Shown: positions 1 through 11,073, counted from the stretch's first letter. The stretch is DNA of 64,000 nucleotides from Durusdinium trenchii (GCA_963970005.1 CAXAMN010028950.1:328738-392737), one strand, 5' to 3'. Translations and numbers: made by a program. Notes: generated from the sequence alone by a model not told the origin.

Positions 1-969
1 TCTTCGATTGGATTTCCATGAAAGATGACCTTGACACATCCGCGGGTTTTTTCGAGCGAGGTTTGTGGCCTGGACCCAGGGCGGCAAGAAGAGCGTCACG
101 GGGAAGAAGAAGGCCAACCAATGGGTGCCTTGGCGTATGCCGGTGGTTCAGTATCTGAGGGAGAAGGAGGGTATGCTAGGGTAGGGGAAGGTGTGAATTG
201 CATGCTGATGTTTGCTGTAGTTCATCCGGTTGATAAAGAGCAACCAACCATGTTTATATTATAGGTGAACTTCGTCAAGGATCTGGGGCACCCCACTGGA
301 AAGCTTCGTTTGTTCTTTTTTCTTGGAGGCTCTCCACTTGTCTGCATGGCTCGCCCAACGCGAGTGGCTGGTTTGTCCTGTTTGTTTACTGCGCCAGGAA
401 TCAAACTGAAGGAAGGAGCATGAAGGAGCTTCCCCCGCTCCGCTGTTTCACAGAACACCTTCCGGAACTCCAGGCTTTACATGGTTTTTACGGTCTCTTT
501 AGAGGCTGAGAGGCCTTAGTCTTGAGCTCATCCTCTGCGGCTTGAAAGTCCCATTGGAAAGTCCTTTGTGGAGACCATCCCTAGAAAGCAATTGCCCAAG
601 TAGAAGAGAACTGTGCATCCCAAGTTTCAGCCGGATAGGTCCACCACCAGATCGACACATTCCGCGGAACCATTTCAGCAGATCGTCCAATCGAGGGTGT
701 TCGTTGTTTCCGTACGACTCACCGGCACGACTTCATGGATCGAAGTTCGGATCCAGCACAACACTGGAAGTCCAGCACAACACTGGGGAATTGGTTTGGA
801 AGACCCAGCAAGTTCTAGGTGTGTAAAGCTTGTGAGACCTGGAACTTGCTGATCCAGTATAGCATTGAACAGTATAGCATTGAGCAAGTTCTAGGTGTGG
901 ATAGCTACAATCTCTCACTGGATTCACTCCCCAGCCGGTCGTCCTTCGTCTCAGGTGCCGGATCTGCAG

Positions 970-1070
970 GTGGGTCCAGAGGGACCGTCGGTCCGTCCGT
1001 CGCACCAACGCGCTGTCCGTCGCCAGGGCGAAGGCGTTTTGGTTTTGCAAAGCCGTTTGGAAGAAACATG
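970..1070 (+). CDS. possible internal exon, unknown product
   Basis: An AG acceptor (CTGCAG) at 969 is followed by about 33 open codons beginning VGPEGPSVRPSHQRAV and running through QGEGVLVLQSRLEET. The stretch is richer in GC than its surroundings, as exons here are. No domain is recognised and no clear donor was placed, so the end is a guess. Chance openness is a real alternative. Confidence 0.25.
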
Positions 1071-1503
1071 CAAAAGAACCAGGAGTCACAAAGGGGTGGT
1101 GTTTTGTCCCTAAGTGATTGGAATTTGGGGCTAAGGCGTTGTTTTAAAAAAAAGTAAGTTGTTTTCCGTGGACAAAGGCCCTTCGGTGAAGCGGTTTGCC
1201 GTTTTTTTGGTTTGGAAGACCAGTCACTTCTTTCGGATGCTTCTTGAAGTCGGGAAAAACATGGACAACGAACATGAAAGACAACACACACGTTTATGTC
1301 GTTTATGTTTTTTAACTGTGGTTGTATGAAATCTATCTCGATGGAACACAATAGAAGTCAAACAGAGTCAAACTACATTAATAACTCTGGATACCAATCA
1401 CAATGTTATAATTAATTAAACAACAATACAGTATTATACTACAATATTGTTTCTTTCTACCAAAAACAACCGCTTCCATTCCTCCGCTTTCGTTCTACTT
1501 CAG

Positions 1504-1598
1504 GCCGCCCTGAAGCGCAGTGAAGAGGAGGCTGCGGCGGTGGCCTCCATCCCTTTTGAAGCGGTGATGAGCGTCTCCTACAATGGTCCCTTGGCCCG
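1504..1598 (+). CDS. internal exon, unknown product
   Basis: The exon follows a pyrimidine-rich tract ending CTTCAG and stops at a CG|GTGATG donor. The 31 codons begin AALKRSEEEAAAVASIPFEA and continue into VMSVSYNGPLA. Third codon positions are strongly G or C and the acidic-alanine stretch looks helical. This is one of the better exon candidates upstream of the WD40 blades and could belong to the same gene. Nothing in it names a family. Confidence 0.5.
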
Positions 1599-2116
1599 GT
1601 GATGAACGTCTCCGTTTCAGACGGATCGATCGATCGATCGATCTACATCCGACGAAAAAAACCAGTCTAGGTGAGTGCATGAGCAGTGCATCACTTTCAT
1701 GGTTTTGTGTTTATTGTTGTCCGTAGATTTGTTGGTTCTGCTCCGTGGACACCGGGGTTGAGTCAAATTCCGCGGCTCGGAGTGAACTTGGATGTCTTCT
1801 TGAACTTGGTGCAGTATTGTGCCTCCCCCTTCTTGAGACCACGCATTGACCAACGGCTGACAGTGGGTCTGTTGTAGAATTTGCCTCAAAAGTCAAGAAC
1901 TTTAGGTTTTGCCTGGCTGAGGAGGAATTAATTGAGTTGACATTGTTGGAATTGCCGTGGCAATTTCTATCCATTTCTTGTTGGAGGGACGGGATGCCCT
2001 ACAACACGATTATCCCGGCAAGAGACCCCAAACAGTGTGTCTAATGGTAAGTCTACGGTCTGGAGGTGTAGAAGCAGAAGATCTAGAGATCTGGACGCAG
2101 TGGGCTCCAGAGAGAG

Positions 2117-2415
2117 GTGATGGTGGTGATGATGGTGATAGTGGTGGTGATGGTGCAGGTGAAGGTGGTGATGATGGTGGTTGAGGTGGTGGTGGCGGCG
2201 GTGGTGGTGATAGTGGTGGTGATGGTGCAGGTGAAGGTGGTGATGATGGTGGTNNNNNNNNNNNNNNNNNNNNNNNNNNNNNNNNNNNNNNNNNNNNNNN
2301 NNNNNNNNNNNNNNNNNNNNNNNNNNNNNNNNNNNNNNNNNNNNNNNNNNNNNAAGTTGCAGGTGAAGGTGGTGATGATGGTGGTTGAGGTGGTGGTGGT
2401 GGTGATGGTGGTGAT
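2117..2415 (+). repeat. GGTGAT/GGTGGT microsatellite
   Basis: Imperfect GGTGAT and GGTGGT units fill this stretch on both sides of the gap. A longer unit containing GTGCAGGTGAAGGTGG appears at least three times. The open frames here (MVV-type on +, TTITT-type on -) are repeat artefacts. The true length is unknown because of the Ns. Confidence 0.9.
2254..2353. other. assembly gap of 100 Ns
   Basis: Exactly 100 undetermined bases sit inside the microsatellite. A round 100 usually marks a gap of unknown size, so the repeat may be longer or shorter here. Confidence 0.99.
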
Positions 2416-2661
2416 GTCACGAAATATTATCACCAAACCCGAAAATGCGCATGGCACCACAACGAGAGCGCAGTCTCGAAGAGCACCTGTGCCAGCCCAC
2501 CAGATGCTGCGAGCCTGCGCAGTCGAAATGCACTTGGAAGACCTCGAGATGAATGAATGTACCATAAATAGCAGCCACTTAGCCGCAAACGCCGATCAGC
2601 ATGCACCTCCAATCAAACTAACCTATACCGCAAGAACCCTTAGTCACACTGTTTGAGAAAC

Positions 2662-4023
2662 AGCCGAGAGCCTCCAATGGGTTGCGGTGAGTGGTGGGGC
2701 GACTGATGAGTGAAGCCCTACAAAACGATAGAGTATCACAATCGCCATGAGTCCCCACCGATGGCTTCACCCAGCTCACAACAAAAAATCAGTTCTAGCT
2801 GCAAAATGGTACTTGCCTGCTACAGCTTTGCATGGGCTGTGGTTGGTGCATGGGTTTTGCTTTCGCCCCTCTCTCTCCATGAGTTGTTGAGTCTCTTTTC
2901 GCGAGACTGAGGCGAGATCAAGCAATTCGACAAGACTGGCAATGTGCTTGAGGCCATCGGTGTACGCACTCCCAGCAATCAGAGCCCCTCGGCATGAGTT
3001 CGGTCATTGAAAACTAGTTTCACAGTGAGTCGAGATGGCAGGATGGGTGGGGGTCAAATGAATAGATGGTCACCGACGTTGACCTCCCAGGCACCTGTCC
3101 CGAGATGAGAAGAATGCGCGGTTTAAGCGACATGTTTCCCTACATCATGGCCCACAACATAATGAAAAGGAACTGCTCCCAAGCACATAAACGACGGATG
3201 AGGAGCATTGAATATCCTTTAGATGAAGTTTGGCCCAGATCAAAAGGTTATGAGTCAGGAACAAAGCGATCCCCCCAAAACCGGCGCCACGAGGAATTTT
3301 TGCACAGAGGATTAAACTAGCAGCAAACTGTTTGGAATTTTTTGAGACAAAAAAACTGAATTTACATTGCTACCAGCACCTCCAGCATGCTGACCACCAG
3401 CCACCCATCTTAAGAAAAACACCCACCACGCCGCGTCTCGAAGGATACACCAGCGTGGAAGATGTGTGGGTCTCAGTGTGAACCAAATCGCAGACGTCAC
3501 CTGCGACGGGGACGTGGAAGTGAAAACGGTTCCAGACGGAACAAAAATTACGCCAAGTACAGCGGGGTGAACTTGTTTCCACGGAACCAGATGGAACCAA
3601 GGTCTTTCAGCAGTCCCTTCATGAACATTTCAATGGGTGATTGGTGTTTTTTTCTCCCCTCAAGGGCTGAACGAAGGATACTTTGGTGTTTCACAGATGT
3701 GGATTTCCTCTTGGTTTGTGATAGGGGTATTGCATGGTATTGAAAAACAACATGGGTAACCGGGTATCCCAAGCGAAACAGGGAATGGAGACAGATTTAT
3801 CTATAAGAGCTGACCCATGCATGGACTATCTATATATATAGAGATTGCCTCTCAATGGTCCTGGCTGATATACATATTCTGGGTCAAATGGATGTTGCCA
3901 CCCCCGCGATAAGACACTGGCATCTATACACTGGGTGGTGACTGGGTGGATTTGGATCTGCTTAAGTATCCTTTACGCCACCCAAGCCACTGCCGTGAAA
4001 CCAACCACTGAAACCATCGGAAG
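2662..4023. other. no convincing gene
   Basis: I see no exon-like GC-rich stretch, domain or strong repeat here. The short open frames have poor composition and no good splice sites. It is probably intron or intergenic DNA. Confidence 0.5.
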
Positions 4024-4143
4024 ACGTTGGACCGTGATGGCGACGGTCCTTGGTGCCTGGTGCCGTGCCGTGGGGCGACCGGTCAGGACATCAAGCTCTT
4101 GGAAAAACTCAAGGTGCGAAGGGAGGTGGTCTGTCTCGAGTGG
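4024..4143 (+). CDS. exon, WD40-like blade
   Basis: After CGGAAG the frame reads TLDRDGDGPWCLV, then GATGQDIKLLEKLKVRREVV and CLEWS. The second part resembles a WD40 blade: a short turn, a DIKL strand where DIKLW is usual, and a closing hydrophobic strand. Third positions are GC-rich. The donor was not placed; the frame closes at 4153. It lies on the same strand as the clearer WD40 exons at 5.6-6.0 kb and may belong with them. Confidence 0.4.
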
Positions 4144-5581
4144 TCGACACCTTGACACCTTTCAACTCTAGTGCGAACGGGGCGAACAGCTATTTCCCTC
4201 GAAGTGTGTCTTCTTCAATGCGATGAAGCAAGCAAAATGGAAGGTTGGGGCAAGTATGTGTATCTTTTTCCTTGCTGGTCGTTGGATTGGCGTGTATTTG
4301 GGGGGCCCACTTCGGGAAGTTTGGATTTGGCTCGTGAGATTCACATGGCCAGATCTTTTTGGGAGTATCTTTTTTTCGATATTGGCACATTGAAATGAGC
4401 AGGCTTTCTTGGGCGGGAGGGTTTCCCTTGTGTGTCCCTCTTTCCTGAAGTCCAGACTTCAGCGCCAGGATCCACACAAGCTCAACCTCAACTGCTTTTC
4501 AGTGGACTGGGGCTCAAGGACGTCTACTCGCAAGCCCAGTGTAGGGTTCTTGGAAGGAATCTTGGGAAGGTGTCCAACACTCACATGTTTTTGGCACAGA
4601 GGCCACAGAGGTTTCTCCATGTCAGAATCCTACCCAAGTCATCGGGCAACCTTTGACCTTTTGTGGCGATGAGTTTTCCCCTGGGGCGGTAGAACAAGTG
4701 GAAAAAAAAAAACCAAAGCTTTTCTTTTTAGGGTTGGTTGGCCAGGGAGTCAGGTATATGTCAGTATTTGAACAGTCAACTCAGGCAGGATGGGTGGTTG
4801 CAAAGGAAGGTCAGCCGGGACCCGAAAGCAGATGCGTGCGTATTTCTCGTAGAATAGGGAGAACCCCAATCAATATAGGTGTTGGATGGTGTTGGATGGT
4901 CTTGGTCGACGTTGTCTTTGGGGTCCAACTGGGCCCAGATTCTTTCGAGGCGTGTGTGTAAAGGATCGCCTTCGTTCGCCTCAGATCGTTCCTTCCAATT
5001 GAGGGCGTTCCACTTCTGGTTTGAGCGGCTTAAAGATCGCGGATGCCAATTTGGCACTAAAACATGGCACCGTATAGGCACAAAAACTGCGGCACATGTG
5101 CGCAGTGCCATGTGTCCACTTCTCACTCTTGGACACATGCTACCGCATCTGGGAGCGGTGTGAGAGCCATGGGCCTCACAAAGATCAGAAATAATCAAGA
5201 AATCCATGTCCCACAACACCCCATCCATTGAATATATATCTAAAATCAAAACCTGAAACCAGCCTAATGTAGATAAACATGTCAATAATTTTCTCAGACA
5301 TGGAGCATGGAGTGTCCGTTTCTATTGGAGTTCACGTCCTCCAACGTATGCAGATCGGTTATTCTGCTGTTGCAGTTGATGGTTCAGGGATTTGTTTGGG
5401 CCAACATGGGAAGCGTTGCCCGACAGATGTGAGGATGTGAGGATGTGAAATCCACACGAAACTGGAAAGAGGATGAAAGAAGTGCATTTGCTGATGGGGG
5501 TTTGGCCATGAACTCAAAATCCAGCTACCAGCAGGGACGGCTCTTCCAACGCGTCAGCTTCGGTGACAAAGCCATTGACGC

Positions 5582-5700
5582 TTCGGTCACGGCAGGAACG
5601 TGGTCACAGGCTCAGCGGACCACACGCTGAAACTGTGGAACTTCTATGGAAATGTGCTCAGGAGCATCCCAGAAACTCGCTGGGAAGGGCTGGCTGGGCT
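5582..5700 (+). CDS. exon, WD40 blade
   Basis: The frame reads NVVTGSADHTLKLWNFYGNV followed by LRSIPETRWEGLAG. This is a textbook WD40 blade: a V-V-T-G-S-A-D turn, then L-K-L-W closing the strand, then the next outer strand. WD40 blades build beta-propeller scaffolds for protein binding. The frame stays open past 5700; a GC donor near 5699 is possible. The upstream acceptor is not certain. Confidence 0.65.
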
Positions 5701-5972
5701 GGGCGTTTGGGATGGTTTGTTTCGTTTCTGAGCGGTGGGGCGATTTCTCGTGCCCGAGCTGTGTGGACGTATTTCTCTAGAATTGATCTTCCGCATGGTT
5801 GAAAAGTAACTGTAACTACGATACCCCAACCGCAACGACCGGACATAGACACCTATGGGGCTCCAGGGGGGTTACCCTGTTTGAAAAACAGAGACACACC
5901 CCAGCCCTAATATGGCCCATATGGGAGAAAAACGTTTGGCGCAACTTCATTGAAACGTTGGAAGATCCGCGT

Positions 5973-6029
5973 AGGACCTTCACGGGGCATTGCAGTGAAG
6001 TGCTGTACCTCGGCGAAGACTTGGTCTTT
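5973..6029 (+). CDS. exon, start of a WD40 blade
   Basis: The frame reads RTFTGHCSEVLYLGEDLVF. The GH dipeptide followed by a hydrophobic strand and LVF is how a WD40 blade begins, and the usual S-x-D-x-x-I-x-x-W part would follow in the next exon. It lies about 300 bases after the blade at 5.6 kb on the same strand. Edges are approximate. Confidence 0.5.
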
Positions 6030-6073
6030 GATCGGGGAGGAAAACTAAGGGATTTGATCGGGGCATCATCGAA

Positions 6074-6110
6074 TCAAGGGGTGGGTTTAGGGTTCGAATC
6101 AACCCCTTGA
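6074..6110. other. small hairpin
   Basis: TCAAGGGGT at 6074-6082 and ACCCCTTGA at 6102-6110 are perfect 9-base inverted arms. GCATCATC occurs just outside both arms. The loop holds GGTTCGAATC, which recalls a tRNA T-arm, but no other tRNA part fits. Role unknown. Confidence 0.6.
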
Positions 6111-6149
6111 GGCATCATCATCTATCTTCGGTTTTCGTGAAGAGTTGTG

Positions 6150-6240
6150 CAGAACCACGACGAACACCGCTTCGACCAGTGTGGCAATGCGGGTTCGGTT
6201 CCAGCAGACACGACGTGACCAGTGTTTTCCATCCCGGAAG
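6150..6240 (+). CDS. possible exon, WD40-like
   Basis: One frame contains CGFGSSRHDVTSVFHPGRK, ending near AAAG|GTCGGC. HDVTSVFHPGRK resembles the first strand of a WD40 blade. Another frame is also open, so the reading is uncertain. Confidence 0.3.
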
Positions 6241-6599
6241 AAAGGTCGGCGAGGTCCCCAAGCAAGCTGAGGCATGTAGAAGGCATTTGGACTCGTCTGG
6301 TCAAGTTGTCAATGTGCCTAGAAAATGCTCAAGGTGCTAAGGACGCACATCATTACACCACCAGCATGATCAGTCAGTTGTAAGTCTGTCATTTTTTGCG
6401 AGTTACCGTGTGGATTTGCCCAACAAGTGGAAGCAGTGACGACTGTGCACAGCTGACAACGCGTTCCGTTTGCAACGCCCCGTCTCTGGTTGGATTGCGC
6501 CCCGTCCCACCTGCACAAGCAGGTGAGAAGAGGCCAAGATGCTGACTTTATGCACTGATCCCCAGCAAAATCACGTCTACAACCACTTGACGTCTACAG

Positions 6600-6671
6600 A
6601 ATCGGTATCTTCGGTCCCTACAACATCTTTGATGCAGCTTGCTGGGCATTCCATCCAGCTCAGCTGCGAAG
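6600..6671 (+). CDS. exon, unknown, possibly WD40
   Basis: The exon lies between CTACAG and an AG|GTGAGC donor, a good pair. It encodes IGIFGPYNIFDAACWAFHPA and then QLR. The composition is clearly protein-like and 'CWAFHPAQ' resembles the inner strand of a WD40 blade, where 'AFHP' is common. The 72-base length keeps phase. It is the last + strand exon before the FNIP gene. Confidence 0.5.
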
Positions 6672-7013
6672 GTGAGCATTTCGTCGCAACTGGCCTGGCG
6701 CCATGTGGCCGATGCTCATGTTGATGGTCGAAGTACGGGACATTCGGCCTGTTTTTTGCTTTCACGAGAGTCTTGCCCTAATCCAACATGAGTATCATTT
6801 CCTTGTTTTGTAGTATTTGGTCGGTCAATAGAGGCATCGGAGAAGTTAGAAAAACAAGTCAGGAGATGTCAGAAAACTCTGCAGATGTGAGATTCATCCA
6901 CCCATTTGTGACATGGTTGATCATGTTTGAATTCATAAAAAGGGAAATGTTTGTTTGATGAATCATATTTGTTTGTTCCACCCCATGCCCTGTTGTGCAC
7001 CTACAGCCTCGCC

Positions 7014-9944
7014 ATGGGCACCGGTGCCTCGAGTGCAAGTGTCAATGCGGCCGCCTTGTTCGCAGAGGCCGACGACGAGGCGCTGCTGAGCGTGCTTTGC
7101 CAAGATGTGAAAAGTGCCCAACGGCTGCTGCGCCAGGCGGAGCGGCTCATGTGGCTTGGTGGATTTGGACCAGAGAGCAATCCAAAGGTGATGGAAGCAT
7201 GGGCTTGCGCCTTGACCATTTGGTGAGAAGCGGCCATGCCGCTCGTAGTTCATGATAAATCTATCAGATCTTGAGAAGACAAGATGTTCAGCCTGTTTCA
7301 TGAGACAATGATTTGAAGAACATGCCGGATCTCACACATGTTCTTCAGAGGGCCAAGCGTGCATTGGATGGAGGGCATGCTGAATCCAAAAAGCGTGCAC
7401 GAAGCGCCCAATGCTTTCATCCAAGTCTCTACGAAGGAACTTATATCCTTCACGGGGCAGTTCGTCAGGGGGTAGGTGAAATGTTGGAAGTTCAAACACC
7501 GAGGCCAGTGGCAGAAGCAAGGTGTGCTGAGAGACCGAGAAAAGATGCAGAAACAGCGCAACCATCAGCGGAGATTGCTGAAGGCAAGACGACCAGACGC
7601 AAATTGAGCATCCATGGCATGGATGGCTCAACGTTTCACCTTTCAGTTGAGGATGCTCCCACCGTGGCCTGGAGTTGTTGAATCATGTATTGTTCGCAGT
7701 TCGGCGGAATGCAAAAATAAGGGTGATGCCCATTCTATCCATTTGGCAGTGTAATGGACGGCCCTTTGATAACAATACACTGTGGTGTCATTCGATCATT
7801 ACCTTTCAAGCTCATCCAAGGTGGATGATCTATCAAGAATCATTGCAGAGAAAAGTGGCGCGACAAGTTCCGGGCGAAGGCTGGTGCTGACTTCTGGTGG
7901 TCAGGTCCTCGACCATTCCCAGCCACTGCTACAGCAACTGATTGGCGAAGAGGTGACATTCGTGGCCAGGAAAGTGTCTGCTGGAGAAGCAGCATTGAGT
8001 CTGCAGCGAGCCTTGGAAGGCAATGCGACAGCCATTGATGGGATTGTCTCGTTGATCTTGTCTGACATATTCGACCTGAGCTTGGAAGGTTTCACCTTTT
8101 CAACTAGTCTGCAGACTTTAACCCTCGGCACCCGTTTCAACCAGAGCTTGAAAGGTGTTGCCTTGCCAAGCAGCCTGAAGACTTTGATCTTCGTTGAGTT
8201 TAGTGGCTTTAACCAAAGCTTGAAGGGTGTCACTTTGCCAAGCAGCCTACAGACTTTGACCTTTGGCGGGGACTTTGACCAGAGCTTGGAAGGTGTCACC
8301 TTGCCAGGCAGCATTCAGACTTTGACCTTTGGCAAGGACTTTAACCAGAGCTTGGAAGGTGTCACCTTGCCAAGCAACTTGCAGGTCTTGACCTTTGGTG
8401 AGAAATTCAACCAGAGCTTGCAGGGCATCACCTTGCCAAGCAGCCTGCAGACTTTGACCTTCGGCGCACACTTTAACCAGAGCTTGGAAGGTGTCACCTT
8501 GCCAAGCAGCCTGCAAACTTTGACCTTCGGCGACACGTTCAACCAGGGTTTGGAAGGTATCATCTTGCCTAGCAGTTTGCAGACATTGACCTTCGGCTAC
8601 GCTTTTGACCAGAGCTTGGAAGGTGACGCCTTGCCAACCAGCTTGCAAACTTTGACCTTTGGCTACAAGTTCAACCAGAGCTTGGAAAGTGTCACAATGC
8701 CAAGCAGCCTACTTAATTTGTCCTTCGGCCAGGACTTTAATCAGTGCTTGACTGGTGTGACCTTGCCAAACAGCCTTCAGACTTTGACCTTCGGCCACTG
8801 TTTCGACCAGAGCTTGGAAGGTGTCACTTTTCCAAAGAGCCTGCAAACTTTGACCTTCGGCGCCTGTTTTGACCAAAGCTTGGACCGTGTCATCTTTTCT
8901 AGTAGGCTGGAGATTTTGATCTTCGGCCACAGTTTCAACCAAAGCTTGGAAGGACTTACCTTTCCAAGCAGCCTGCGAGCTTTGACCTTTGGCGACTGTT
9001 TCGACCAAGGCTTGGAAGGTGTCACTTTACCAAGCAACCTTCAGACTTTGACCTTCGGCCGTTTCTTTAACCAGAGCTTGAATGGCGTCACCTTGCCAAG
9101 CAGCCTTCAGACTTTGACCTTCGGCTACTGTTTCAACCGGAGCTTGGAAGGTGTCACTCTGCCAAAAGGCCTGCAGAGTTTGGCCTTCGACAACTGTTTT
9201 GACCAAAGCTTGCACGATGTCTTTGTACCAAGGAGCCTACAGACTTTGACCTTTGGCGAGAACTTTAACCAGAGCTTGGAAGGTGTCACCTTACCAAGCA
9301 GCCTGCAGACCTTGACCTTCGGCTTTGCTTTCAACCAGAGCTTGGAAGGCATCACCTTGCCAAGCAACTTGCAGGTCTTGACCTTTGGTGAGAAATTCAA
9401 CCAGAGCTTGCAGGGCGTTACTTTGCCAAGCAGCCTGCAGGATTTGACCTTCAGCCAGGACTTTAACCACAGCCTGGAAGGTGTCACTTTGCCAAGCAGC
9501 CTGCAGACTTTGACCTTCAGCGAGGAGTTTGACAAGAGCTTGGAAGATGTCACCTTGCCAAGCAGCTTGCAGACTTTGACCTTCGGCGCCTACTTTAACC
9601 AGAGCTTGGAAGGTGTCACCTTGCCAAGCAGTCTGCAGACTTTGACCTTCGGCTTTTCCTTCAACCAGAGCTTGGAAGGTGTCACCTTGCCAAGCAGCCT
9701 GCAGACTTTGACCTTCGGCGACATGTTCGACCAGAGCTTGGAAGGTGTCACCTTGCCAAGCAGCCTGCAGACTTTGAGCTTCGGCAATTTCTTCAACCAG
9801 AGTTTAGAAGGTGTCACCTTGCCAAGCAGTCTGCGGACTTTGACGTTTGGTGACTCTTTCGATCAAAGCCTGGAAGGTGTCACTTTTCCTTCGAGCCTGC
9901 AGCACTTGAATTATTTGGATTTCATCATTTCTAGCAGTGCTTAG
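7014..9944 (+). CDS. ubiquitin-like plus FNIP-repeat protein (three exons)
   Basis: Three exons join in frame: 7014-7187, 7349-7663 and 7821-9944, giving about 870 residues. Exon 1 starts at ATG with MGTGASS, a possible N-myristoylation signal, and is alanine-rich and acidic. Exon 2 ends in LSIHGMDGSTFHLSVEDAPT. Spliced to VDDLSRIIAEKSG in exon 3, with RRLVLTSGGQVL and EEVTFVARK, it forms a ubiquitin-like fold of about 75 residues. From residue about 245 there are 28 repeats of about 22 residues, consensus FNQSLEGVTLPSSLQTLTFG plus two. This is the FNIP variant of leucine-rich repeats, well known in amoebae and common in dinoflagellates, and it makes a solenoid for protein binding. Introns are 161 and 157 bases with GT-AG ends. 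At intron 2, GTGG stands at both junctions, so the cut could slide. The partner is unknown. No F-box or kinase domain was seen. Confidence 0.82.
8067..9911 (+). repeat. 66-bp coding tandem repeat (FNIP units)
   Basis: Twenty-eight units of 66 bases encode the FNIP solenoid; the second is two codons longer. Units alternate loosely between FNQS and FDQS starts. The pair of units from 8340 is almost repeated from 9330, exactly 15 units (990 bases) later, including the rare SNLQVLTFGEK variant. That points to duplication of a large block as well as single units. The last units are the most alike, and units 12-18 are the most diverged. Confidence 0.9.
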
Positions 9945-10925
9945 TGTGCTTTTGTGTGCACCTTTTGTGTCCTTCGTCAGCTGTTCCGCGTCGGCCAAGC
10001 CGCACGCTCATCCGTCTTAGGGCCTCGTGGTGAAAGAAGTGCATTCTGCAATTCGGAATGGCATCTGCAATGCAGATTTATCTCAGAACAAGGAGACCTT
10101 GAAGGCAGCCTGGGATTTAATGGAGCCACTATATACAGGAGTTTGAGTTGGAAGGACACACTGTGCCCACCCCAACAAAATGCGATCGAACCCTTGGAGT
10201 ACCGCTGCTTCGATTGTTTGGCCCTGAAAACGGCGGAGACATCGGCATCTCGACGCATCGTGGCCATTCAGTGCCAATTTGGCATTTCCGCCCGTTGTTT
10301 GGTGGGTTGGGCCCGTTTCCCCGTTTCCGGACCAAAGAATATCGGAACGCCAAACGCCCTCCCACGCCCTCCCACGCGGAACCGAGGTGTGTAGAGGTGG
10401 ATTGGAAGAGTCACAGGAGATGGTCCTGGGTGGTTTCGCCACATGGGGTCCATGCCGCAGATTGGTCGGGAATTGGGACACAGCATGAACGTTTGCAGAC
10501 TGGCAATTCGGGATTCTGTGATTCTATGTTGGATTGCTAAGCTATAGGCGCCTTTCTTCTTGAACTGTAACATGTTTCTCCTTTGGTAAGACACAGTTGG
10601 ATGGAGAGAAGTATGTGCCACATTAGTGCTTTTTGTGAGAGAGAGACTGGGGGTGTGACCAAAATCTAGCACTTCAGCTTCAGATCCGAAGGCTGTGGTT
10701 GGTCAACCAAAGCTGACCAACAGCTGCTATCGAATACGCTTGTTAGGACCTTTGCCTCAAAGACTGCTTGCTGGCCAAAGCCCTGTACCAAAGACCCCCA
10801 GAGTCTTGAGGGCAGGAATCCTGATTCCATTTGGCCTCATGGATTCATGTTAATGGTCTTCTTTTTGCCATCCTTCATTGTTTTTTCACGCCTTGTCAGG
10901 ATGCTCAGTGGTAGCCTGGGTTCAG
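9945..10925. other. spacer after the FNIP gene
   Basis: At 10148-10540 several frames are open on both strands for about 130 codons, partly because the sequence lacks TAA and TAG. A direct duplication of CGCCCTCCCA occurs near 10360. I see no domain and no good splice sites, so no gene is called. Confidence 0.4.
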
Positions 10926-11073
10926 ATCTCAAGTGACCTGGATGAATCCGTGGACGCGACGAGAGGGGTGGGTCATGGCACCACCGAGCCCGGTCAACCT
11001 GCTTGCAGTGCGGCTCCGGGCGCGAACCCGCAGCCATATGACTGGGAAGACTGGACTCTGTTCACGAAAGAGG
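10926..11073 (+). CDS. internal exon, unknown product
   Basis: The exon follows GGGTTCAG and ends at a G|GTGGTC donor. It encodes ISSDLDESVDATRGVGHGTT, then EPGQPACSAAPGANPQPYDW and EDWTLFTKE. The stretch is acidic then proline-rich, like a disordered linker with a tryptophan motif. Third positions are GC-rich. Splice sites and composition make it a likely exon. Its gene may be the WD40 gene that continues downstream. Confidence 0.55.

Larger units (their letters stand above)
2011..2660. mobile_element. dispersed element with inverted ends, copy 1
   Basis: Both end regions recur at 14108-15972. The left region opens TATCCCGGCAAGAG and runs to a TCTAGAGATCT block just before the microsatellite. 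The right region holds CGCAGTCGAAATGCAC and TACCGCAAGAACCC. A 22-base arm at 2027-2048 matches the reverse complement of 2636-2657 at 19 of 22 positions, with core CAAACAGTGTG. Between the ends lie a GGTGAT-type microsatellite and an assembly gap. No transposase frame is present, so this copy would be non-autonomous. Homology with copy 2 starts about 15 bases outside the left arm, so the exact terminus is unsettled. Confidence 0.6.

Noticed and set aside
2010-2656. Long open frames of valine-methionine-glycine or threonine-isoleucine-proline on both strands
   Set aside because: They are translations of the GGTGAT microsatellite and cross the run of Ns.
6076-6110. tRNA gene suggested by GGTTCGAATC
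   Set aside because: No acceptor, D or anticodon stem can be formed around it.
7901-9817. Several minus-strand frames with repeated KLWLK and GKVTPSK words opposite the FNIP gene
   Set aside because: They are shadows of the 66-bp coding repeat; the plus frame has the domain, the splice sites and the GC-rich third positions.
10148-10540. 130-codon plus-strand frame
   Set aside because: Several frames on both strands are open over the same stretch and none shows a domain.
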